DNA of 7,034 nt from Alphaproteobacteria bacterium (GTDB lineage: Bacteria; Pseudomonadota; Alphaproteobacteria; Rhizobiales; Rhizobiaceae): positions 1 through 7,034 of the forward strand of contig JAUIBM010000145.1 of NCBI GenBank assembly GCA_030428345.1, read 5' to 3'. The notes beneath the pieces were generated by a model. It was not told where the DNA came from. It searched no databases and saw nothing but the letters and a program-made list of their open reading frames with translations. Both the position numbers and the translations under genes were made by a program. Shown piece after piece: positions 1 through 5,654 of the stretch; within the stretch, counting starts at the first letter, position 1; each line of letters begins with the position of its first letter.

Positions 1-84
1 GCGACGCTTTCCGAATTCGACCGCCAGCGGCAGACCGACGTAACCGAGGCCAATGACAGCGATCTTTTTGTCGATTTCGCTCAT
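1..84 (-). CDS. Nucleotide-sugar dehydrogenase, WbpA/TviB type, N-terminal fragment (runs off the window)
   Basis: Only the first 28 codons are present, reading MSEIDKK and then IAVIGLGYVGLPLAVEFGK. The GLGYVG segment is the GxGxxG dinucleotide-binding loop of the UDP-glucose/GDP-mannose dehydrogenase superfamily. The 'GLPLAVEFGK' continuation is typical of UDP-N-acetylglucosamine (or galactosamine) 6-dehydrogenases such as WbpA and TviB. UDP-glucose dehydrogenases of the Ugd type usually read 'GTGYVGL' instead. The family oxidises C6 of a UDP-sugar to a uronic acid using two NAD+ in the cytoplasm. The ATG lies 4 bases after the epimerase stop, so the two genes are very likely one transcript with coupled translation. 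The family is clear; the exact substrate cannot be told from this fragment. Confidence 0.88.
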   Translation of the reverse strand, partial: MSEIDKKIAVIGLGYVGLPLAVEFGKRR

Positions 85-88
85 TCAA

Positions 89-1099
89 TTACTTACCGTA
101 ATAGTCGCGGAACCACTCGACGAACCGTTCGATACCGTCTCTGAAATCCGTCTGCGGGCGATACCCTGTCAGCCTTTGCAGCAGCGTGGCATCTGCCCAG
201 GTGGCGGGCACGTCGCCCATCTGCATCGGCATGTAGTTGCGAATCGCCTTCTGCCCGAGGCTTTCCTCGATCGCATCGATGAAGTCGAGCAAACGCACCT
301 TGTTGGAATTGCCGATGTTCACGACGCGGAAGGGAGCCACCGTCGACAGGCTGTCGCCCTCAGGCACCAAGCCATGCTCGGGACGCTCGGGCACCGCATC
401 GATCAGCAGCCGAATGCCGCGCACTAGGTCGTCGACATAGGTGAAGTCGCGATACATGTCGCCGTGATTGTAAATATCGATAGGGCGGCCATCGAGGATC
501 GCATCGACGAACTTGTAAAGCGCCAGATCAGGCCGCCCCCAGGTGCCGTATACCGTGAAGAAGCGGAACATCGTGGTCGGGAGATTCCACAGATGCGCAT
601 AGGCATGCGCCATGCTTTCATTGGCTTTCTTAGTCGCGGCATAGATCGTGAGTTGCGTGTCGGCCTTCTCTGTCTCGGTGAACGGCATTTCAGTGTTCGC
701 GCCATAAACGGACGAGGTCGAGGCCATGAGAAGATGCTGCACGCCCAGCCGCCGTGCGGCCTCCATCACATTGAAGGCGCCGATCACATTGGCATCAAGA
801 TAGGCGCGCGGATTTTCAAGAGAGTAGCGCACGCCCGCCTGCGCCGCGAGATGCACGATCACGTCTGGCTGGAAGTCGTCCGCCATCGAATCGAAGCGAG
901 CCTGATCCTCGAGCATCCCCTCCATGGTGGAAAAGCCTGACGATTGCAGCAGCATCGCGTGGCGGCGCTGCTTAAGGGTGACATCGTAATAGTCTGTCAT
1001 CCCGTCATAGCCTTGCACCCGGAAACCCTCGGAAAGCAGCATCTTGGCAAGATGAAAGCCGATAAAACCAGCGGTACCGGTGATTAGAACACGTTTCAA
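89..1099 (-). CDS. UDP-glucuronate 4-epimerase-type NAD-dependent epimerase (LspL/Cap1J-like)
   Basis: 336 residues, the usual length for this extended SDR family, which interconverts UDP-glucuronate and UDP-galacturonate to make acidic sugars for capsule, EPS or LPS. Seen directly: the Rossmann loop GTAGFIG (residues 8-14), HLAAQAGVRYS (83-93), the Ser/Thr motif STSSVYG (127-133), the catalytic YxxxK as Y153-AAT-K157, and RFFTVYGTWGRPD (179-191), which is the signature of the glucuronate 4-epimerase branch. The start chosen is TTG at 1097-1099. It begins the first beta strand (KRVLITG) and has an AAGAGAG ribosome site 6 bases upstream. A frame opening at 1147 would add 16 residues with no family support. 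It is followed 4 bases later by a nucleotide-sugar dehydrogenase, probably in one operon. Since that dehydrogenase looks like the N-acetylhexosamine type, the epimerase might act on a UDP-HexNAcA substrate. Confidence 0.92.
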   Translation of the reverse strand: MKRVLITGTAGFIGFHLAKMLLSEGFRVQGYDGMTDYYDVTLKQRRHAMLLQSSGFSTMEGMLEDQARFDSMADDFQPDVIVHLAAQAGVRYSLENPRAYLDANVIGAFNVMEAARRLGVQHLLMASTSSVYGANTEMPFTETEKADTQLTIYAATKKANESMAHAYAHLWNLPTTMFRFFTVYGTWGRPDLALYKFVDAILDGRPIDIYNHGDMYRDFTYVDDLVRGIRLLIDAVPERPEHGLVPEGDSLSTVAPFRVVNIGNSNKVRLLDFIDAIEESLGQKAIRNYMPMQMGDVPATWADATLLQRLTGYRPQTDFRDGIERFVEWFRDYYGK

Positions 1100-1105
1100 C
1101 GGAAA

Positions 1106-1112
1106 CTCTCTT
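1106..1112 (-). promoter_or_regulatory. Ribosome binding site deciding the TTG start of the epimerase
   Basis: On the minus strand AAGAGAG is followed by 6 bases (TTTCCG) and then TTG. This spacing supports the TTG at 1099 over the upstream in-frame codon at 1147, and it places the N-terminus exactly at the start of the Rossmann fold. Confidence 0.6.
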
Positions 1113-1249
1113 CGTGTTGCGATATTTGCATGGACGAGATGCCGCACCGTGGGATGGTCGAACTCACCTTCGCATCGATCAGTCGCAACCGAAGGCTACC
1201 AAGGATTTCGAAGGCATCATCGCCTCGGCCGAACCCTTCCTTTACGCCG

Positions 1250-1278
1250 CAGTCGTCATGCCACTCACCAGACGACTG
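1250..1278 (-). repeat. Inverted repeat, 8-bp perfect arms, in the epimerase leader
   Basis: On the minus strand CAGTCGTC and GACGACTG are exact reverse complements separated by 13 bases, so the leader RNA could form a stem-loop about 150 bases before the epimerase start. An alternative pairing extends to GCC/GGC with a 2-base bulge. No T run follows, so it is not a classical intrinsic terminator. Confidence 0.5.
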
Positions 1279-1290
1279 GCAAGGGCAGAA

Positions 1291-1310
1291 TGGGTCTCGT
1301 GTCGGACCCA
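1291..1310 (-). repeat. Inverted repeat, 6-bp arms, in the epimerase leader
   Basis: TGGGTC and GACCCA flank an 8-base loop. It lies 12 bases upstream (in the minus-strand transcript) of the 8-bp hairpin at 1250-1278, giving two consecutive stem-loops in the same leader. It lacks a T tract. Confidence 0.4.
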
Positions 1311-1432
1311 CAGCCCCCAAAGCCGCCCAAAATCCAACGATACGACAAACTCACCACTCATCAGCATACAAACTCTTCAGGAAGCAGAAACACTAGCACC
1401 CAAACTAATACAGGCTTCCAAGCCCGCTTTTA

Positions 1433-1461
1433 ATTCTTGGCAATACAAACATTACTGTCAA
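1433..1461 (-). promoter_or_regulatory. Candidate sigma-70 promoter for the epimerase-dehydrogenase operon
   Basis: On the minus strand a perfect TTGACA (plus coordinates 1456-1461) is followed by exactly 17 bases and then AAGAAT (1433-1438), a 4-of-6 match to TATAAT. The -35 hexamer overlaps the TGA stop of the MarR-type gene. Transcription from here would give a leader of roughly 325 bases before the epimerase start. The -10 match is only moderate. Confidence 0.45.
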
Positions 1462-1832
1462 AGTTTCTTGCCAAGCTGCAGATCAAGCTCAGCCTCATCG
1501 GCGAGCTCATTGCGCAAGGATTCGATTTCAGCCTTCAGCGCCTCATATTCCTCGGTCTTGCGCAAAAGAAAGCGCCTTGTGATGGCAGCCTTTTCCGCAA
1601 TACCCTTCGGCGTCAGAACGTAAGCGTAGCGACGCTTATCCGGGGCCGCAGAGAAGTTTCCAAGCTTTACCAGCCCCTTCTCCACAAGCGCGTTCAGGAC
1701 ATAGTGCATCCCGCCGACACTCATGCCCACCGCCTCACCGAGCTCGCGCTGGGACATTTCCGGGTTATCCTGCAGAAGGCGAAGAAGGCGAAACCGCACA
1801 TCCTCCTGCAATTTGCTGCGCCGCCCGGCCAT
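1458..1832 (-). CDS. EPS-associated MarR-type winged-helix transcriptional regulator
   Basis: 124 residues from the ATG at 1830-1832. A winged-helix domain covers about residues 11-80. Its helix-turn-helix reads MSQRELGEAVGMSVGGMHYV (26-45), the wing sits near 60-76 with KRRYAYVLTPKG, and a charged helix follows (about 85-118) that could dimerise as a coiled coil. The sequence matches my memory of the 'MarR family EPS-associated transcriptional regulator' group, short MarR-like proteins found beside exopolysaccharide clusters. Being upstream of and co-directional with two sugar-nucleotide genes fits. An in-frame TTG at 1863-1865 would add 11 residues and has AAGG 6 bases upstream, so the start is not certain. 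The ATG was preferred because the domain begins directly after it. Its likely role is cytoplasmic DNA-binding control of the polysaccharide genes; target and signal are unknown. Confidence 0.87.
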   Translation of the reverse strand: MAGRRSKLQEDVRFRLLRLLQDNPEMSQRELGEAVGMSVGGMHYVLNALVEKGLVKLGNFSAAPDKRRYAYVLTPKGIAEKAAITRRFLLRKTEEYEALKAEIESLRNELADEAELDLQLGKKL

Positions 1833-1850
1833 CAAGCGCAAGCCTTTACG

Positions 1851-1862
1851 CAAGCTACCGCA
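1851..1862 (-). promoter_or_regulatory. ops-like element upstream of the MarR-type gene (candidate)
   Basis: The minus strand reads TGCGGTAGCTTG, 10 of 12 bases identical to the enterobacterial ops element GGCGGTAGCGTG, where RfaH is recruited to paused RNA polymerase. It ends 18 bases before the ATG. A NusG/RfaH-type protein is encoded nearby, which makes the position suggestive. Against it: the 8-base core GGCGGTAG also occurs inside a coding region at 2555-2562, and alphaproteobacterial NusG paralogues need not use the enterobacterial site. It would be coding if the TTG at 1865 is the true start. Confidence 0.25.
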
Positions 1863-1927
1863 CAAGGACTGCCTTGAAGGCGCCTCGGGCTAAAGCTTGG
1901 AATAGGGTGGCCGTCGATCTTCTGCAC

Positions 1928-1946
1928 TGTTCAATTTCGAGCGATA
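1928..1946 (+). repeat. Left copy of the 19-base repeat TGTTC-N6-GAGCGATA
   Basis: The sequence is TGTTC, AATTTC, GAGCGATA. The right copy (5778-5796) is TGTTC, GAAATT, GAGCGATA. The 13 outer bases are identical and in the same orientation, and the middle six are exact reverse complements of each other. TGCA precedes both, one or two bases away. This copy is 148 bases beyond the end of the RepB-type gene. Confidence 0.4.
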
Positions 1947-2051
1947 CCATAGTGCGAAGCGAGCGAAAAGTGGATTTTTCCTCGAAGCACACCTGCATTC
2001 CTCACCAGCCCGTTTCGACCTCCCCTGAAGCAGGTTGCCTTCCGCTTTAGG

Positions 2052-2081
2052 GCCTCGATGCCCGTCGCCTCGAAGCCCGGC
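2052..2081 (+). repeat. Imperfect tandem repeat, two 15-bp units
   Basis: The units are GCCTCGATGCCCGTC and GCCTCGAAGCCCGGC, 13 of 15 bases identical, directly downstream of the RepB-type gene. Each half contains a short GGC/GCC-type complement, but no stable terminator hairpin with a T run forms. Function unknown. Confidence 0.5.
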
Positions 2082-2093
2082 GGCGCAATCGCT

Positions 2094-3101
2094 CTATCCC
2101 TCCGTCCGCCCGTTTTGCTCGATGGCCTCTTCCATGCTCACGGTGTCGAGAACCAGATTGAAATGCTCGAATATCTCGGTTGCGTGTCGCTCGATATAGG
2201 AGCGCACGGCATCGTTTCCGAGAATTCTCTTCAAATATCCCTTGGCGCCCACCAGATTGAGGAGCTCTGAGCCGTAGCTCTGCTCGGCATGCTTGTACTT
2301 CTCCTGTACCTGGCTCATTTCGCGCTCCAGCCTGACGATTTTCTCAAGTGGATCTCCCTGGGGCTCCTCGCGCTTGACTGGAACCTGGTCGCAACGTTGC
2401 TCGGGCGGCGTTGCCTTCAAGAGCGCATCTGCATGCGCCGCATTGATCGTGTTCGCCGCAATCATCAACTCTACGGCTTCGACCTGCCGGGCCGCCTTCA
2501 TCTTCCGCAAATGGCGTGTCACGTCAGGAGCAAACTGATGGTCCTGCAACAGATCTACCGCCTTGGGACAAATCCCATGCAGCAAGCTGATCCGGCTGTT
2601 GATCGTCGAAAGATTGACGTTGAAGGCGCGGGCCAAGCGTTCCTTGCTGACGCCTTTGTCGATCGCCCGGCGCATCATATAGTGCTCTTGCACCGTCGAG
2701 AGCCGGTTGATGCGATGGTTGTAGGTATATGTCTCGAAATCCCGGGCGAGAAGACATGGAGCGGTTCGCTCGCCCAGTTCCTTCAGCGCCAGAACGCGCA
2801 GATTTCCGTCAAGCACCAGAAACCCCGGCTGGTCGGGGTCCGGCCTGATGACCGAGAGCGGCTCGATCAACCCGATTTCGCGGATGGATGAGACGATCTG
2901 CCTGAACTTGCGCGTGGTCATCACGCCGTCAGGTACCCGCTTGGAGGGCATCAGGTCCCCAAGCGGGATTTGAAGCGTCTCCAGATCGAAGCCAAGAGTC
3001 AAATTGAGCGGCGCCTTGGGATAGTCCGCTTCGGCGTCATCGGCCTGCAAGGGTGGGTAGGCTCCCGGATAAAGCGGCTTCACCGCACCAAATTCGTTCA
3101 T
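2094..3101 (-). CDS. ParB/RepB-like DNA-binding protein with RepB C-terminal domain
   Basis: 335 residues. A ParB N-terminal domain spans about 40-135 (IPLGDLMPS near 46-53, SIREIGLIEPLSVI 72-85, VLDGNLRVLALKELG 96-110). It is followed by a helix-turn-helix (about 150-176, VSKERLARAFNVNLSTINSR), a charged coiled coil (about 250-280), and the plasmid-partition RepB signature GAKGYLKRILGNDAVRSYIE (285-304). Residues 98-102 read DGNLR where ParB CTPases have GERR-type sequence, and the ENxQR-like motif is not recognisable, so CTP use may be lost. The start is the ATG at 3099-3101, with AAGGAG 6 bases upstream. The ATG two codons earlier touches that ribosome site. It begins 17 bases after the preceding ParB-like stop, hence the same operon. 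No ParA partner is present. Family identity is firm; a true partition role is doubtful. Confidence 0.88.
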   Translation of the reverse strand: MNEFGAVKPLYPGAYPPLQADDAEADYPKAPLNLTLGFDLETLQIPLGDLMPSKRVPDGVMTTRKFRQIVSSIREIGLIEPLSVIRPDPDQPGFLVLDGNLRVLALKELGERTAPCLLARDFETYTYNHRINRLSTVQEHYMMRRAIDKGVSKERLARAFNVNLSTINSRISLLHGICPKAVDLLQDHQFAPDVTRHLRKMKAARQVEAVELMIAANTINAAHADALLKATPPEQRCDQVPVKREEPQGDPLEKIVRLEREMSQVQEKYKHAEQSYGSELLNLVGAKGYLKRILGNDAVRSYIERHATEIFEHFNLVLDTVSMEEAIEQNGRTEG

Positions 3102-3117
3102 GGCCATCTCCTTTTTC

Positions 3118-3999
3118 TCACACGGTTTCAACGCGGTCCGCAATGTATTTCGGCATCGTATCGAGACCTTCGGCTCGCAGCAGCGTTACGAAATTTTCAT
3201 CGGCGAAGAGCTGTTTCAGCCCCTGCACCACCAGCAAGAGTTGCTGCTGGGCGTGATCGGCTTTCAGCATCAGCTTGTGCTGGCGGGCCACCTCGCGTTG
3301 ATAGGTCTTGACCAGCGAGTGGGCCGAGTGCGGCAATTTCGGCCGATCACCGCGCGATTTCGGACCTTTTTCCCGGCGCTTTTCGATCAGCCGCTTGGCG
3401 TCTGTAATCTGGCGCCCCTTGAGCTGACCGGTCTTGTAGGCCTCCTCCAGCATGTCGCCCAGGCTCGCGTCGTCGTGCTTGGCGCGCGCGATCTCAAGCG
3501 CCGTGGTCAATGGAATCGTGCCGTTTTGCACGGCCTCGATCAGTCGCTCTTCGCCCTTCTCCAGAAGAAACACGATATCTCGGGTGTATTTCTGGGAGAG
3601 CCCGGTGCGATGGACAATATCATCGATGGAATAATCGCGTGCGAGCAGTAATTCGATGTCGGCCAATATCTCGAGCGGGCGGTGCCCGCGCCGGGCGATG
3701 TTTTCGGCGAGCGACATGATGAAGGCGTCTTCATCGCTCACATTGACAATCAAGGCAGGAATATGGGTCTCGCCGAGAAGACGGAAAGCATTCAGGCGCC
3801 CCTCTCCGCAAACCAGGAGATAGGCGGGCGCGCCGTCGGCGCCTTCGCGTTCCGTGACGCTGATCGGCTTCTTGAGACCAATCAGGCGAATATTTTCGAC
3901 GATTTCCTCGAAGATCTTCACGTTTCGGTCCCGAGAATTAAGGACATCGATCCGGTCGATCGGTATGAGCACAACGCTTTCGGGTGTGTCGTTCATCAT
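3118..3999 (-). CDS. ParB-like DNA-binding protein, second gene of the recombinase cassette
   Basis: 293 residues. The ParB N-terminal domain covers about 8-112: IDRIDVLNSRDRN (14-26), IRLIGLKKPISV (37-48), VCGEGRLNAFRLLG (63-76, the GERR-like CTP-binding box) and SLAENIARRGHRPLE (96-110, the ENxxR box). A helix-turn-helix follows near 122-147 (YSIDDIVHRTGLSQKYTRDI), then a basic linker and a helical C-terminus ending ENFVTLLRAEGLDTMPKYIA (268-287), which resembles RepB-type tails. The nucleotide boxes look better kept than in the next gene. Start: first ATG at 3997-3999, with GGAG 8 bases upstream; a second ATG follows directly. It lies 43 bases after the recombinase. ParB proteins bind palindromic parS-like sites and may slide as CTP clamps. 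Which site this one binds is unknown. Confidence 0.88.
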   Translation of the reverse strand: MMNDTPESVVLIPIDRIDVLNSRDRNVKIFEEIVENIRLIGLKKPISVTEREGADGAPAYLLVCGEGRLNAFRLLGETHIPALIVNVSDEDAFIMSLAENIARRGHRPLEILADIELLLARDYSIDDIVHRTGLSQKYTRDIVFLLEKGEERLIEAVQNGTIPLTTALEIARAKHDDASLGDMLEEAYKTGQLKGRQITDAKRLIEKRREKGPKSRGDRPKLPHSAHSLVKTYQREVARQHKLMLKADHAQQQLLLVVQGLKQLFADENFVTLLRAEGLDTMPKYIADRVETV

Positions 4000-4042
4000 C
4001 GGGCAGGCTCCGGGGTTCCTGTGAAAGATTCATGGTTTGTAC

Positions 4043-5614
4043 TCACGTGGCATTTCCAGATCTGCCGGGCATCCAATCGCGATGGATGGCGACGCGTTCA
4101 GCCATGGCGTAGAAGAAGCCGAGGTCCTCGAACCGGAAAGCTTCGAAAGCCACGCTGCTTCGGTTGCAGAGCTGTATCTCCTGACGGGGCAGATCGATCC
4201 ACGGAAGCAGGTAATAATCGAGCTCGGTGCGGTTGTTCTGGTCGAGGCGGATGGCGAGCGTCACATCCGCGCTGTAGCGCATCGGATCGAAGCGGATGCG
4301 CCAACGCAGACGTCCATCGGGCAATGGCTGGCAGCGGGCCAGGACGAGGCATACTACCATTTCCTCGTTGATGGTAAGAAGGTCACTGCCTGGATCGCGA
4401 ACAACGCTGCCGCCGGCCGAGGCGATTGCAGATTCTGTGCGCCGGACAATCTCCGGATGCATTGCCCGAAGGCGCCTGTTGAGGGCAACGCGCTCCTGAT
4501 CGCGGTCGCGAAAATAGCCAATCATTTCATAAGCCCGCCATAGCGAGCCGAACCGATTTCGATAGGTCGCCGACGAGGGCATGTCGGGCGTTTGATCAAT
4601 CAGCACCCCGGATAATTGCCCCGCCTCCGCGTAAAGCCGCCGCAAATGTTCAAGCAAGTCCTCGTCCGAGAGCCGGGCCGAACGCGCAGTGATAATTTCT
4701 TGCGCAGTCATGAAGAATTCGAGCGGCACGATGCCGTCAAAGGCGCCTTGTTTGCGGACCCACATTTCGGGAGGGTTTTCGACGAGCAGCTTCTTCAGCT
4801 TGAAGGATTTGCGATTGTAGACGTTGTTCCCGATATATTTTTCGTTGGTGAGCACCGTGCGCACCGTGCCGGAATTCCAGGGCCGACCAAGATCGGTGGA
4901 TACGCCCTTCTCGTTCAACCGGTCGGCGATTTGGACAAATGTCAGGTCTTCCTCGATCAGCCAGCGGTACATCTTCTCGACCCAGGCGACTTCCTCATCC
5001 GGACCAGGGGTGAGGATTACCCGGTCGGTCTGCAACGATTTGTGCTCTCCTCGCTTCAGCTCGGATTTGATGTTGCCGCGCTCATCGACCAGTACCCGGC
5101 GCAGTCCGAAGCCGGCAGCGCCGCCTTGACGAAACCCCAGTTCGATCAAACGGCACTGCCCGGCAAAAACCTTGACCGAGAGCTCGCGGCTGTATTCGCC
5201 GGCCATGGCGCGTTTGACGCCCTTTACGATAGTCGAAACAGGCGATCCGTCATTCTCGAACTGTTCGGCGCAATAGGTGACCTGAATGCCAGCCCGCCGG
5301 CAAACATATTCGTAATAGGCGCTTTCGTCTGCGTCCTGAAACCGGCCCCAGCGGCTGACGTCATAGACGAGAATGATGTTGAAATCGGCCGTCCCCGATT
5401 CGACATCCTTGATCAGCTGTTGCAGGGCGGCGCGCCCGCCGATGGACAGGCCGCTCTTGCCATCATCGGCATAGGTTCTGACGATTTCAATATTGCGCCG
5501 ATCGGCATATTCCTGGATCTTGTCGGACTGATTGCGGGTCGAATATTGCTGATGCTCGGTCGACATGCGCACATATTGCGCTGCTCGCAAACTCGTCGCT
5601 TCCTCACCGTCCAA
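4043..5614 (-). CDS. Large serine recombinase, first gene of the ParB-associated cassette
   Basis: 523 residues from TTG 5612-5614. The resolvase catalytic domain (about 12-150) has YVRMSTEHQQYS with nucleophile S18 and R16, DVSRWGRFQDADES with R88 and R91, and MAGEYSRELS (137-146). The Recombinase domain (about 160-270) ends in NEKYIGNNVYNR (257-268). Residues 344-367 (PSSATYRNRFGSLWRAYEMI within) resemble the short repeat found next to homing endonucleases. The tail, 380-523, has no name known to me. Members cut and rejoin DNA through a phosphoserine link, for integration, excision or inversion. The TTG has GGAGG 5 bases upstream; an in-frame GTG at 5624-5626 would add four residues but overlaps that ribosome site. 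I recall this recombinase beside two ParB/RepB-like genes in other alphaproteobacteria. The catalytic residues appear intact. Confidence 0.92.
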   Translation of the reverse strand: MDGEEATSLRAAQYVRMSTEHQQYSTRNQSDKIQEYADRRNIEIVRTYADDGKSGLSIGGRAALQQLIKDVESGTADFNIILVYDVSRWGRFQDADESAYYEYVCRRAGIQVTYCAEQFENDGSPVSTIVKGVKRAMAGEYSRELSVKVFAGQCRLIELGFRQGGAAGFGLRRVLVDERGNIKSELKRGEHKSLQTDRVILTPGPDEEVAWVEKMYRWLIEEDLTFVQIADRLNEKGVSTDLGRPWNSGTVRTVLTNEKYIGNNVYNRKSFKLKKLLVENPPEMWVRKQGAFDGIVPLEFFMTAQEIITARSARLSDEDLLEHLRRLYAEAGQLSGVLIDQTPDMPSSATYRNRFGSLWRAYEMIGYFRDRDQERVALNRRLRAMHPEIVRRTESAIASAGGSVVRDPGSDLLTINEEMVVCLVLARCQPLPDGRLRWRIRFDPMRYSADVTLAIRLDQNNRTELDYYLLPWIDLPRQEIQLCNRSSVAFEAFRFEDLGFFYAMAERVAIHRDWMPGRSGNAT

Positions 5615-5654
5615 CGCTGCCTCCACTGTACCCGTCTGCCTGCAGGAGGTTTGC

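Larger units (their letters stand above)
1100..1457 (-). other. Long G/U-rich untranslated leader between the MarR-type gene and the epimerase
   Basis: These 358 bases contain no convincing gene. Short open frames exist on both strands but lack ribosome sites and family-like sequence. The upstream part, 1311-1457, is strongly skewed. Counted on the plus strand it holds A 54, C 49, T 26 and G 18, so an RNA made from the minus strand would be about 70% G+U and poor in C. Two inverted repeats follow (1291-1310 and 1250-1278), with a candidate sigma-70 promoter at the upstream end. A leader of over 300 bases in front of polysaccharide genes is a usual setting for control of elongation by RfaH/NusG-type proteins, and this window encodes one. 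That link is inference. Confidence 0.55.
1833..2093 (-). other. Intergenic region between the RepB-type gene and the MarR-type gene
   Basis: No gene is seen in these 261 bases. They hold an imperfect 15-bp tandem repeat (2052-2081), one copy of a 19-base sequence repeated near the other end of the recombinase cassette (1928-1946), a small inverted repeat CAAGG-4-CCTTG (1863-1876), and the ops-like site. No hairpin with a T tract follows the RepB-type gene, so a terminator for the cassette operon is not evident and read-through into the MarR-type gene is possible. No clean sigma-70 hexamer pair was found for the MarR-type gene. Confidence 0.5.

Noticed and set aside
1096..1623. Open frames on both strands through the leader between the MarR-type gene and the epimerase
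   Set aside because: No ribosome sites, odd composition and strong strand skew. The plus-strand frame runs into the antisense of the MarR-type gene.
1964..1979. GAAAA/TTTTC complementarity near 1965-1980 as a terminator for the cassette operon
   Set aside because: The possible stem is only A-T pairs with no GC-rich arm, so it would be very unstable.
2555..2562. GGCGGTAG (minus), an exact ops core
   Set aside because: It lies inside the RepB-type coding region where it encodes ordinary residues, far from any start. It serves as a warning about chance matches.
2094..3999. Calling the ParB-like pair a plasmid partition locus (repABC)
   Set aside because: There is no repA/parA ATPase and no repC initiator, and the neighbours are a recombinase and polysaccharide genes.
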